DNA of 64,000 bases, from the NCBI GenBank assembly GCA_026936325.1, contig JAPTHN010000012.1, positions 45,164,263 through 45,228,262 of the forward strand, written 5' to 3'. This DNA comes from Platynereis dumerilii. Taxonomy: Eukaryota; Annelida; Polychaeta; Phyllodocida; Nereididae. Numbering within the stretch: position 1 is the stretch's first letter; every line of letters starts with the position of its first letter. The notes under the pieces are model-generated. The model had not been told where the DNA came from. It saw nothing but the letters and a program-made list of their open reading frames with translations, and ran no database searches. A program made the translations under genes and the position numbers. Below, piece by piece: positions 35,681 to 45,504 of the stretch.

Positions 35681-36060
35681 GTCCAGGAGATGATGTTGTA
35701 GTCAGTGATTCTGGTGTGTATGCTGTCTACGTCGCAAGATTGAAGTATGATAGTGCCGAAGCTGTCTGCAGAGTCACTGGAGCACATCTAGCATCACTGG
35801 AAAGTCGCGAAGAACTCGAAAGCTTGGAGCCACTTATTCCAAATAATCATCACTGGATTGGGGGGAGAGATGAAAGCCTAACAGGGACATTTGTGTGGGT
35901 ACACAGTGGCCTCAAATTGAGTGAAACTTACACCAATTGGGCCCCAAACAGACCTGTAAGCATCTCAACTTACCCTAAATATCGTTGCCTTACAATGTTA
36001 GGCTGGTATTTGTATAATTTACCCTGTACTACTCCTTATAAATTCGTTTGTGAGTATTGA
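35681..36060 (+). CDS. Secreted C-type lectin-like protein, final exon (CTLD)
   Basis: Encodes a complete C-type lectin-like domain, residues 101-226 when joined to 905-1205, ending at TGA 36058-36060. Visible CTLD hallmarks: AEAVC (C130), GAHLASLES (134-142), WIGGRD (159-164), FVW (171-173), NWAPNRP (186-192), C203, C216 and FVCEY with C224. The four cysteines fit the canonical C1-C4 and C2-C3 pairs. The EPN/QPD calcium and sugar motif is APN here (188-190), and the WND motif is not recognisable (residues 209-214). Calcium-dependent sugar binding is therefore doubtful; the domain may bind protein or other ligands. The exon begins after a TTTTAG acceptor in phase 1, which matches the donor at 1206. 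Such single-CTLD secreted proteins are abundant in marine deuterostomes, often linked to immunity or the skeleton; the role here is unknown. Confidence 0.85.
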
Positions 36061-36275
36061 TTGCCTAGATAACATGATTGTTTGGTAGTTTGTTGTATAT
36101 ATATGCAATTGATCAATTAATTACTTTTTGTAACTTATTTTATTTTTTTTTATAATCTAGTTCTAACTAGCTATATTCATTGTATTCTCTATTTTATTAT
36201 AATTTTTATCTTACATATAAATATATTAGATATTCACAAGTCAATGTATAAATCCAACTATATTTTACGGCTACC

Positions 36276-36281
36276 AATAAA
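36276..36281 (+). promoter_or_regulatory. Candidate poly(A) signal of lectin gene
   Basis: AATAAA lies 216 bp after the lectin stop codon. The intervening sequence is AT-rich with no other exact AATAAA. Suggestive only. Confidence 0.4.
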
Positions 36282-37489
36282 TTATATTCTTCTTCTATCC
36301 CGCTCCAAAGCAATTGTTTTGGTTTTGAAATCTGAACTTGATTCACATGAAATGTACCGTATATGGGTCGAATTAAAAGTATGATGTACTCTGGCTGTAA
36401 TTGTTTGTCACGATGAATGGTCATTATAGACTGAAGACTTTAAAATATTGCAAATGCAACAACAAAATAGCTCAACTAACTGAATTAAGGCACTGATATC
36501 TGGGCAACTTTGTAAAGTCTGATTTACAGATTTGACACTTCAGCAGCTTGTGTAGCCCTACCATTACACATTAGCTATTTCATTGTAAGACAGGGACGGG
36601 ACAAGGTAATAGGGGTTCACACAAGTATCACACAAGCCATCAGCCAAAGCTCCAAGTGCAATAAGGTAAAATGCCATGGTGTCGGATGTACTCACATGGT
36701 GTAGGCCTACGTCTGACACCATGACATTTTGCCATAGCTCAACTCCTGTTGCGCTTGGAGCTTTGGTTGACGGCTTGTGTGATGAAACAGCTGAAGTGTG
36801 ATGGCACAGCCACACAAGCTGCTCAAATCTTCGAATCAGACTATACGGAATTGCCCATTTATCCTATTATTGAAATTACTTTTTTCACCTGTTTTGATTT
36901 TCAAAACCCGCTAAAGGATGCAAAGATAGTCAATTGTGATAGGTCTTTACTTTGAATATTCATGTCTTCCTCTTATCGGACCCTCAAAATTGTCAATCTC
37001 TTGCTATATGGCATCAGGAACCAATGCCACAGCAGATGTGCAGTGATGATGATTAGGAAAACCCCAACCATCCCAGGAATGCAAAGAGATCATTGGCATT
37101 GATTCTCTGATATAAATACAGAATTGTTTTCAAAATCACTCATGAAGAACCATACATTTTTTTGCCAAAGCATTTCATGCAAAAAAGCCTTCAGCAGAAG
37201 ATTTACCCGTCAAAACACATATCTGAAAGTTAAAAATATTAATTTGACAAACCATATGCAGTCATTTTAATTGCTTGTTTGCATGCAAACATCTATGCAA
37301 TACATATATGAACTTGAAGAAGATAAACAACTTAACTTCACAGGATTTGGCTAAAACTTCAACTTTTGGTGTATCGTACCAGGCATGACCTTTATAAGTC
37401 ACAGCGGTTTGTTAGTAAGAATTTTTTTCCCCTTTTCTCTGAGGCGGGCAAACAAAGAGAGCGCACTTGACACAAAGCCTTTGCTTTCC
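36282..37489. other. Intergenic, one foldback, otherwise featureless
   Basis: Apart from the foldback at 36625-36780 I see no gene or repeat. Confidence 0.45.
36625..36780. mobile_element. Foldback element, ~65-bp arms
   Basis: The left arm runs from CACACAAGCCATCAGCCAAAG through GCTCCAAGTGCAATAAGG to CATGGTGTCGGATGTA. It pairs with TACGTCTGACACCATG through GCGCTTGGAGCTTTGG to GACGGCTTGTGTG. About 20 bp separate the arms; the right arm has a small insertion. No target duplication was defined. Confidence 0.6.
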
Positions 37490-37780
37490 TTTGACTGATT
37501 CTGGCCTGTAGTAAATACCAATAGAAAAAGGTATATTCCGGAAATGTTGGTGCTATTTGCATGTCTCTAGCTACAATATTAACCGAGATATATGGCAAAT
37601 TTAGTGTTTGTATTGGTTATATTATTATTTTTTGAATCAATGGGACACGAAAATTTGGTTTTAGATGTCACCATTTCTTGAAATTTGAATTATCAGATAT
37701 GATCCCAAGAGTGGATGCATAGATATATGTGTATTATATAGTTAAAGTGCAGTTCCAGAAATGTGGCATATTCAGGTAAT
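37490..37780 (-). repeat. Left member of an outer inverted pair
   Basis: Read on the minus strand, this has GGAACTGCACTTTAACT, then CACATATATCTATGCAT, then CGGTTAATATTGTAGCTAG, AGACATGCAAATAGCACC and TTTCCGGAATATACC. The same order is found on the plus strand at 48065-48230. It lies about 290 bp outside the transposon at 38072. Confidence 0.65.
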
Positions 37781-38124
37781 GATAATCAAAATCACACAAT
37801 TTGATGAGCACTTGGATAATGTACAGTAATTCAGCATTTTGTTTTCTCAAAAAGATTATTTGAAACAGTCTGCAATATGCTATATCACATACTAAACTGT
37901 TGATAATGAGAGTAGAAAATATTGCCTTTTGTAATGTACAGCACATCAACACCATGTACAAGGTATTATCTAGGCATTTTAAAATTGCTATATATGTATC
38001 GCATTGTGTTACAAATGAAATAGAATTTATAACAGACTCAAGCAAAGTTGTTTGTGCAGATAACAAGCATTTAGTCTAGGGCCTTATGTCAGAAAATATG
38101 GGTTCGTGGGCGTTAAGACAAGAA

Positions 38125-39430
38125 GTTTGCCAACATATACCATTTTAAAGGAAATTTTCTCAGCTTTCCAATGGTGTATGTTGGCAATTTTTATTTTGAT
38201 GTCTTCATGCTCAAATCACCCTCCAAAGAAAAGGCCTTTTTTCATTAATTTTTGTCGATTTTCGTCAAATTTTTGCCGATTCAAACTGTAGTTTCAGTAA
38301 CATTTCATTTTCTGAGCTGTTTTTGCACCCTCACTTGTGTATGATATACCATTTTGAAGCTCATTTTCTCAGCTTTCCAGTAGTATATGATGAAAATTTT
38401 TATCTTGATGCTTTCATGGTCAAAAGAAAAGGCGCTATTTTTGCTGATTTTCGTATTATTTTTGCCAATTCAAACAGTATGTTCAGAAATATAAATTTTC
38501 TGAGCTGTTTTCCTACTCTCACTTGTGTATTATATACCTTGATAAAGGATATATTCTCTGCTTTTCGATGGTATATGTTGGCATTTTTTATTAATGTGTG
38601 TTCATGGTACAATTGCCTTACAAAAATAGGTCCTGTAATATTTCATTTTTCGCCGATTTTTGCCTTATATTGCAATTCAAACATTTCTTCCAGAAATATT
38701 GCATTTTCTTGGCTTTTGTTGCACTTTTCCTTGTGTATTATAGATCATGATAAAGGATATTTTTTCAGCTTTCTAATGGTATATGTTGGCAATTTTTAAT
38801 TTGTAGCCTTCATGGTCAAACCACCCTCAAAAGAATAGGCGCTATTTTTGACTATTTTTGCTATATTTTTGCACATTTTAACAGTATTTTCAGAAACATT
38901 ACATTTCCTGACTTGTTTTTCTACTCTCACTTGTGTATTATATACCATATTAAACAATATTTTCTCAGCTTTCCAATGGTATATGTTGGCAATTTTTATT
39001 TTGGTATCTTCATGGTCCAATGACCTTCCAAATATTAAGTGAAATTTTCGTAAATTTCTTTATAGATTGCTATAGACGTCTAAGACACAGTTGAGAACGT
39101 GATAGTTTCTTACCATTTTTGCTGCCCCATCATGATGGTATAGACCATATTAAATCTAATTTAAATAGCTTACCAGTGAAATATGCTTAAAATTCTTATT
39201 TATGATGTTATAAGGATAAAATATCGCTTCAATCAATTAATTTGATATTGGTGAAAATCACTAACAGACTCCGTAGAATTCTTGAATTCATGATGATCTA
39301 CCAGACATGCTGGATCTCGCACCTCTGTGCCTTATATACCATACTGAAGCTTATTTGTTAGCTTTCCAATGAAATATGTTGGCATTTCTTACCTTAATGT
39401 CTTCCTAATAGAACGGTACTTTCAAAACTG
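38125..39430 (+). repeat. Left-arm array of ~200-bp sub-repeats
   Basis: Units begin near 38140, 38348, 38535, 38741, 38942, 39127 and 39340 with ACCAT(T/A)TT-like words. Each continues TTTTCTCAGCTTTCCAATGG, TATATGTTGGCAATTTTTA, a GATGTCTTCATGGTC block, a T-rich part with TTTTGCCGATT, and CTCACTTGTGTATTATAT. Outer units are best kept; inner ones are increasingly diverged. Confidence 0.85.
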
Positions 39431-39669
39431 GTATAATTTCAATACATTTTCAGTCTCAAACGTAAAATTATGGCATGTGGACAAAACTACAGTATGTAGC
39501 CACTAATAATTGTTCACACAATACCACAGCATATGACAATGATATAGAGTTATATATATATATATACATATATAAAAGCTATTTTCATTGTCAAAGATGC
39601 TACTTCTTTTATAAGCACATATATGACACAATCAAATTTAACCGCAAAGCACTGCAGGAACACCCAGAG

Positions 39670-39700
39670 CCACCTGGTGTATACATGAGCCACCAGGTGG
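39670..39700. repeat. Inverted pair near the transposon gene start
   Basis: CCACCTGGTG (39670-39679) and CACCAGGTGG (39691-39700) are exact inverses, 11 bases apart. They lie about 650 bp upstream of the ATG and before the putative 5' UTR donor. They contain the E-box core CACCTG. Confidence 0.8.
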
Positions 39701-39882
39701 ACATCAAATAGTGACATCACAAAGCAGTGATGTCATAGGCCCAAAAGAAGAAAAGCTATGAAGAAGAAGAAAACCAAAGCAGAATTTATGGCTATTATCC
39801 AAACAAGGGGAATGAAGAATTTACGTCTATTATCCAAATAAGGAGATGAGTGAATCTCCTGTGAAATTGTGAATATGTATAG

Positions 39883-40270
39883 GTGAGTATGGTTTAAACT
39901 CTATTTAGCTTTTGATGTAAAATATCATTGTGCAAGAACAGCTCATCAAATTTGTATGTGCAAACACCACTGATATATTGATATTATATATGTATATATA
40001 TATAATATATATAATTTAAATTCATCTCTAGAAGATTTCTTCTTGAATTTCTGTAATGTCCACTAAAATTGGATCAAGAATTAAATTTTCTGAAGTTACT
40101 TCACTAATTGTGTCCATTTGCCGAATTGATTGAAATTTTCATATCCATTGGAAAAGCCTTAGATTTTCAGGGGTAGGTTCACTCAAAGGCTACAGGCTGT
40201 GGCTGATATGATGTTATTGATGTCATGTTTATGATCTTGGAAAAACCAATGATGCTTTTATTAATTTCAG
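39883..40270 (+). other. Putative 5' UTR intron of the transposon gene
   Basis: Donor AG|GTGAGT at 39881-39888; acceptor TTAATTTCAG ending at 40270, 74 bases before the ATG. Both fit the consensus. Inferred from sequence only. Confidence 0.5.
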
Positions 40271-40344
40271 GATGAAGAGGCCCGTGAAATGAACCAAATA
40301 TGACAGAATAGGCCTAACTTGAACTTGAAACACAAAGTGTGCAG

Positions 40345-43300
40345 ATGGAAAATTCGACATCTTCCAAGACAGACTTTTGTAAATGCATCATTTGCCAGAA
40401 AGATGATGGGGAATTTGTCAATAGTCCTGACATTAATTCCTTTCAGAACATTCTGAATTTCACAATAGAACGTTCTGAATATGGAGATGGCCTCTATCCC
40501 AGAATTCATGAAAGACTGAAGGAATTTTCTGCATTCCAGCTGGGCGAAAAAGCAGCTAAGTATCATAGATCCTGTTATGCAGCAACATGCCACAAATCCA
40601 TGTTGGAACGTGCAAAAAAGCGTTTTGAAAGTGCAGTGTTACAGGGCCAACATCCATCATTGGTTAAAGCGATAGGTCGTCCTGTTTCGTCAAGTTCAAC
40701 ATCTACTTTGGCCTCGATGGAAATACAAATACCTAGCACCGGGTCATCAGTAAAGAGCTTCCAAAACCATCTTTGCTTCTTTTGCCAGGATGACAGAAAA
40801 GCTGAGCCTGTCCATGAAGTTCATTCGGCTAATACAAGAAACAAGTTGAAAGAAGCAATTGAGATATCTGAGAACGAGGAGCTGAAAATCCGACTGAATT
40901 CTGCGCTTGACCCAGCTGATGCAAGAGCAATTGATGTTAAATATCATAAAAAGTGTTGGAACAAGTTTGTTATAAATGCTAGACCTGCAGAACTACACGA
41001 GCCATCCCAAAATGAAAGAAATGACAACCGTAAAGTAGTCCTTGCAGAAATCGAGTTCTTTAACTGGTTGACAAATGTACTAGAAAAAGATTCAATTCTT
41101 AGAATGACGACAATCCGTGAAACTTACAGAGAAATCAGAATGGCCAATGGAATTGAAGATTCTGAAGTGGACAGACGTCATTTGAAAGACAAGATAAAGG
41201 AGTATTTCCCTGACATCCAGTTTGCAAAAGCATTTCAAAAGAGGGAGTCTGATCGAGTATTTCTAAAGAAAGTAGGAGATGCTGCAGTCCAGGCAGCTGA
41301 AGCGAGAGAGGAGGGAGATTGCAAATTATTATTTGAATGTGCCAAACTTTTGAGAAAGGTAATTGCCAATAAGAGTTCTGACGAGTGGAGTTTCCAAGGA
41401 TCATTCAAGGACTCAGAGGATCACATCCCAGCAGAGCTGTTTTCATTCTTAAGATGGTTACTGGTTGGTCCTGTCTATGATGGCGATAATGCTAGATCTG
41501 AAAAGATTAAGAAAGACATCATCACCACATCTGATGTAATTCTGCAAGCCTTTAAGACAGACCGTCAAGTCAAGTACAATCCTAAAAGTGAAGTCACATC
41601 ATTTCGTGCTAGTAAAGAGTTACCCTTGCAACTGGGTATTGGTGTAGCTGTACACCAATCAACACGAAGTCGCCAGCTTGTTGACCTATTACACAATTTT
41701 GGACTTAGTGTTGACTATTCCAGAATTCTACGTTTAGAGTCTCAAATTGCTGAATCTGTAGTCAAGAATGCAAGTGTGGATGGGTTATACATACCGCCCA
41801 ATCTGCAGAGAGGACGCTTTATCTTCTTTGCGATAGACAATTCGGACTTTAGTGAAGATACTGCAGATGGTAAACATACCACACATGCTACGGCTACAGC
41901 TATATATCAGCAAATGAGTGATTCCGATGCAACAACTTCCATTGTTCCGTCCAACACCTCCAGAAAATCTTTTCATGGCTTTTATGAACCAGAGCTTCTT
42001 GCTTGTCATATGCCAAGCAAAAGTAAACCTGAGGGCCCGACATTTGAAAATTTCACTGTAGAGCGGGACAATTACCTTTTGATGCAAGAAGAAAAAGATA
42101 GCATAGTTTGGCTCCTTTCCAAGGCAAATACACATAATTTTGAAGAGTCATTTCCAACATGGTCAGCGTATCATTCTCTTAGATCAAATAGTATCCCACT
42201 CACAAGGGTATGTGTTTTGCCATTATTAATGGCACCTGCTTCAGACTGGTCAACGCTTCTAACAGTGCTAAAGCAAGCTCAGGGAATCAATGCTGCAGTA
42301 ATAGGAGAAGATAGGAGGACTGTCATCACCCTTGACATGCAGCTTTATGAAAAGGCACAGAAACTCCAAATGAGTCGTGATGACTGCAAAGGAAAGTGGT
42401 TGCTGCGCATAGGTGAATTGCATACCGTTATGGCTGCCTTGAGGGCTGCAGGAACACTGATTGAAGGTAGTGGCTTGGATGACGCGTGGGTTGAAGCTGA
42501 CATTTATGGTCCTGCAACCGTTAGGCAAATACTTGAAGGGCGACATCTGAAAAGGGCTGTCAGTGCTCATGCTCTTACTCTACAGGCACTCTTTAACATG
42601 TACCACGACAAATTCTTTGCTGATAACCCAGAGCTTCTAGAAGACATCAAACTATTGAGCAAGTCCCTTCATGCAGCATACCAGGATGATTTAGGGAGGG
42701 TTGACGAAGCTCACAATGATATGCTTAGCAAATTCAATGAGATTAACGTCACCATGGATGAATACAACAACGTCAATGTGACTAAGCCCATGTTCAAGGT
42801 TTTCCTCGACTACATGGAACTTGTACTCAATATCTTGACCTTCATAAAAGCTACAAGACAGGCCTCTTGGGATCTGCATCTGGCATCACTCGAAGGGTTA
42901 GCTAAATATTTCTTTGCTCTTGATAAGCTGAGTTACGCAAGGATGGTGCCACTGTATCTATCGGAGATGAGGGCCCTGCAAGAAACCGATCCTACAATCT
43001 GGACAGAATTCGAAAAGGGTAATTTCGTTGTCAACAAAAATGTTATTCCCTTTTCTGCGATTGGAGCAGACCATGCGATTGAACACGAAAATCGCTGGAT
43101 GAAGGTCTCAGGTGGCCTGATTGGCATTACATTAAATGAGAGTGCCCGAACAAGGCTGTTCTTGACTGCACCAGAACTGGCAAGACTTGCCAAAGAAGTT
43201 ACCTCCATGGCTGGTCCTATGAAGCCAGCAAGTCAGAGGCATCATGAGCTTTCAGGAAACTTCGTGCAACAACGAGACAGTCAAGTGGAGAAACTGAAAA

Positions 43301-45102
43301 ATCTGTTGGTGCTGTATTGTGATCCATTTAAGTACGAGGGAGACAACCTTGTTAGTCTGGTTTCACACACAGTGATGACCGATATGGCTGTGAACGATCT
43401 GTACCGACTGACCATGATAGGAGAAGAGGCCTATAAGGCATTTGTTGAAAGTAGGATAACCACAAATCATGTCAACATTTGGGCACCCATGAAGAAGATG
43501 AAGCTTCAGCTATGGAGAGCGACATCAAAGGCATCTGATCAGTCAGCCTCCCAAGTTGTCACGCTGAAAGACGAACGTGCCTTGTTTGCTAGATGTCTGA
43601 TTGTAGCAAGATCCCGTCAAGACATTGATGTGAAAGCAACTCTTGGGAAATATGAATTCACGTCTCATGCCCGATCTCTTTTCGATGGCAATGGACAGTT
43701 GCTACCCTGCATGGATAAGAGCAAGCTCATGACAGTAATTGAGGGAATTAATGGTGACCGAAACGATGAGGAAATGGAAATTTCATCTGACTCCGAAAAT
43801 GATAATGTGGCCGGATTCAGCTGCATTGTCATTGACGGAATGGCACTTGTGCATGAACTTGGCAAGCCAGAATGGGTTGATACATGCGCTGACTTCGCCA
43901 AACATTTCTGTGATACTGTCTTCCAGAAGGCTGCTACATATGATGAAGTTCATGTCGTTTTTGACCGCTACGACACAAGCACATCTTTGAAAGATACAAC
44001 AAGAACAAGACGCACAGGCAAGGACACGGCTGTTAGATACAATGTGAATGACAACACACCTTTAGCTAAAGTTCCGATGAAGAAATTTTTGTCGCACAAA
44101 GGAACAAAAGATCAGCTAACAACGTATCTCAGCAAGAAACTGATATGTCAATTTCAGGACTCTACAAAGAGAGTTGTTATGGCTTATCAGAGGACCGCAG
44201 CTTCCATTGGTCTAAATGTCAGTCATCTAGCCAGCACGCAGGAGGAGGCTGACACTAAAATCATTCTGCATGCAACAGATGCAACCTTGCGTGGGTGCTC
44301 AAAGCTAGTCATACAATCACCAGACACTGATGTCTTTATCCTATGCCTCAGACGATATCCTGGGTTTCCAAAAGACACAAAATTAATTGCTGGGTCTGGC
44401 TCCCATCGCCGATCGATTGACCTGAAGTCTTTGTACCAGAGTCTGGGTGAAACAAATGCTGCAGCTCTCCCTGGATTCCACTCTTTCACAGGAAGTGATC
44501 AGACTGGTCGGATTGCAGGAAAGAGCAAACTGTCCTGTTGGAAAACATTTCTGTCATGTGCAGATGAAGTTAAAGAGGCATTTGCAGACTTGGGCAAAGA
44601 TCTACACCCATCCTTGAAAACACAAGAAGGACTTGAAAGATACATTTGTGAGCTTTTCGATCCAGGAACAGCGTTTACGAAAGTAGCTGACGTTCGTTGG
44701 AAACTGTTTTGTCGGAAGCAGGCAGAGGGCGAAAAGTTGCCCCCTACATTTGGTAGTCTGCAGCAAATGATTTTGAGAGCACATTATCAGGCAATGATAT
44801 GGGATAATGACATTGTCCCTGCGCCTGACATCCCAGAGCCTACCAGTTATGGCTGGCAGATTTGTGACAATATGTATGCTCCCATAGCATCATCTGAAGC
44901 ACCAGCTCCACAAGCAATCATCCAATTGGTGAGATGTAACTGTTTCATTTCAAAGTGTAATGCGAGATGTTCATGCAAAAGTAATGGGATGATGTGCACC
45001 GAATTGTGCAAGTGTGAAGGTGATGTTCATCTCTGTGACAACCGAATGGATGACCGCATCACAAATGAAGATAATGCAGAAGATGGACTTGATGGTTATT
45101 GA
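40345..45102 (+). CDS. 1585-aa transposon protein: zinc modules, possible DDE core, FEN1/XPG-like nuclease, CXC tail
   Basis: I start at ATG 40345; the frame is open two codons further but only from GTG. Residues 12-77 and 144-204 are a duplicated cysteine module (CxxC at 14-17 and 144-147; YHxxC ending at C77 and C204), probably zinc-binding. The centre (about 490-925) has conserved-looking blocks: FAIDNSDFSEDT with D498 and D501, TVITLD with D664, LLRIGELHTVMAALRAAG, and ADHAIEHENRWMK with D909, E913 and E915. D498/D664/E913 could be an RNase H-like triad; this is conjecture. Residues 1158-1400 fit a FEN1/XPG nuclease: VIDG (D1164), VFDRYD (D1207), EEADT (E1300, E1301, D1303), SPDTDVF (D1327, D1329) and FTGSDQTGRIAGK (D1385) as the helix-hairpin-helix entry. 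Residues 1531-1564 show a Tesmin/TSO1-like CXC pattern. No stop or frameshift interrupts it. Likely role: transposition of the surrounding element. Confidence 0.8.
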   Translation: MENSTSSKTDFCKCIICQKDDGEFVNSPDINSFQNILNFTIERSEYGDGLYPRIHERLKEFSAFQLGEKAAKYHRSCYAATCHKSMLERAKKRFESAVLQGQHPSLVKAIGRPVSSSSTSTLASMEIQIPSTGSSVKSFQNHLCFFCQDDRKAEPVHEVHSANTRNKLKEAIEISENEELKIRLNSALDPADARAIDVKYHKKCWNKFVINARPAELHEPSQNERNDNRKVVLAEIEFFNWLTNVLEKDSILRMTTIRETYREIRMANGIEDSEVDRRHLKDKIKEYFPDIQFAKAFQKRESDRVFLKKVGDAAVQAAEAREEGDCKLLFECAKLLRKVIANKSSDEWSFQGSFKDSEDHIPAELFSFLRWLLVGPVYDGDNARSEKIKKDIITTSDVILQAFKTDRQVKYNPKSEVTSFRASKELPLQLGIGVAVHQSTRSRQLVDLLHNFGLSVDYSRILRLESQIAESVVKNASVDGLYIPPNLQRGRFIFFAIDNSDFSEDTADGKHTTHATATAIYQQMSDSDATTSIVPSNTSRKSFHGFYEPELLACHMPSKSKPEGPTFENFTVERDNYLLMQEEKDSIVWLLSKANTHNFEESFPTWSAYHSLRSNSIPLTRVCVLPLLMAPASDWSTLLTVLKQAQGINAAVIGEDRRTVITLDMQLYEKAQKLQMSRDDCKGKWLLRIGELHTVMAALRAAGTLIEGSGLDDAWVEADIYGPATVRQILEGRHLKRAVSAHALTLQALFNMYHDKFFADNPELLEDIKLLSKSLHAAYQDDLGRVDEAHNDMLSKFNEINVTMDEYNNVNVTKPMFKVFLDYMELVLNILTFIKATRQASWDLHLASLEGLAKYFFALDKLSYARMVPLYLSEMRALQETDPTIWTEFEKGNFVVNKNVIPFSAIGADHAIEHENRWMKVSGGLIGITLNESARTRLFLTAPELARLAKEVTSMAGPMKPASQRHHELSGNFVQQRDSQVEKLKNLLVLYCDPFKYEGDNLVSLVSHTVMTDMAVNDLYRLTMIGEEAYKAFVESRITTNHVNIWAPMKKMKLQLWRATSKASDQSASQVVTLKDERALFARCLIVARSRQDIDVKATLGKYEFTSHARSLFDGNGQLLPCMDKSKLMTVIEGINGDRNDEEMEISSDSENDNVAGFSCIVIDGMALVHELGKPEWVDTCADFAKHFCDTVFQKAATYDEVHVVFDRYDTSTSLKDTTRTRRTGKDTAVRYNVNDNTPLAKVPMKKFLSHKGTKDQLTTYLSKKLICQFQDSTKRVVMAYQRTAASIGLNVSHLASTQEEADTKIILHATDATLRGCSKLVIQSPDTDVFILCLRRYPGFPKDTKLIAGSGSHRRSIDLKSLYQSLGETNAAALPGFHSFTGSDQTGRIAGKSKLSCWKTFLSCADEVKEAFADLGKDLHPSLKTQEGLERYICELFDPGTAFTKVADVRWKLFCRKQAEGEKLPPTFGSLQQMILRAHYQAMIWDNDIVPAPDIPEPTSYGWQICDNMYAPIASSEAPAPQAIIQLVRCNCFISKCNARCSCKSNGMMCTELCKCEGDVHLCDNRMDDRITNEDNAEDGLDGY

Positions 45103-45504
45103 ATGATCAATCTGTCATGGCAGGGTCTCTGTTGCAAGACGCTCATTGCCTCATGTGTCATAAATGACTTGATATTTCTGATATATTATTTCAATTTTGT
45201 ATTGGATTTGGTATTGATGTGCATATTGCTTTTGCTAAACATCAGAGTAATTTGATATGTATTGTAGCAGAAGATTACATATTCATACAATATTTGTTAA
45301 AATATCTCATCACATATAAGAAATGTTGAAATAATCAATACATCAGCACTATCATTCTACAAAGTTTTTGTCATGATGATAATTCTAACTGCATAAGCAT
45401 TTCAATAATTTACCTCAAACAGGCAATTCAAACGATACCTCGAAAGTTATTTGGGACTCCATGTGTTGCCTATTCTATCAGACAAATTCCCTGAAACTTG
45501 AAAA
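45103..45504. other. 3' flank of the transposon gene
   Basis: AT-rich 3' UTR region. No AATAAA occurs close to the stop; the first I noticed is in GAATAAAAAG near 45699, inside the right arm. Confidence 0.4.
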
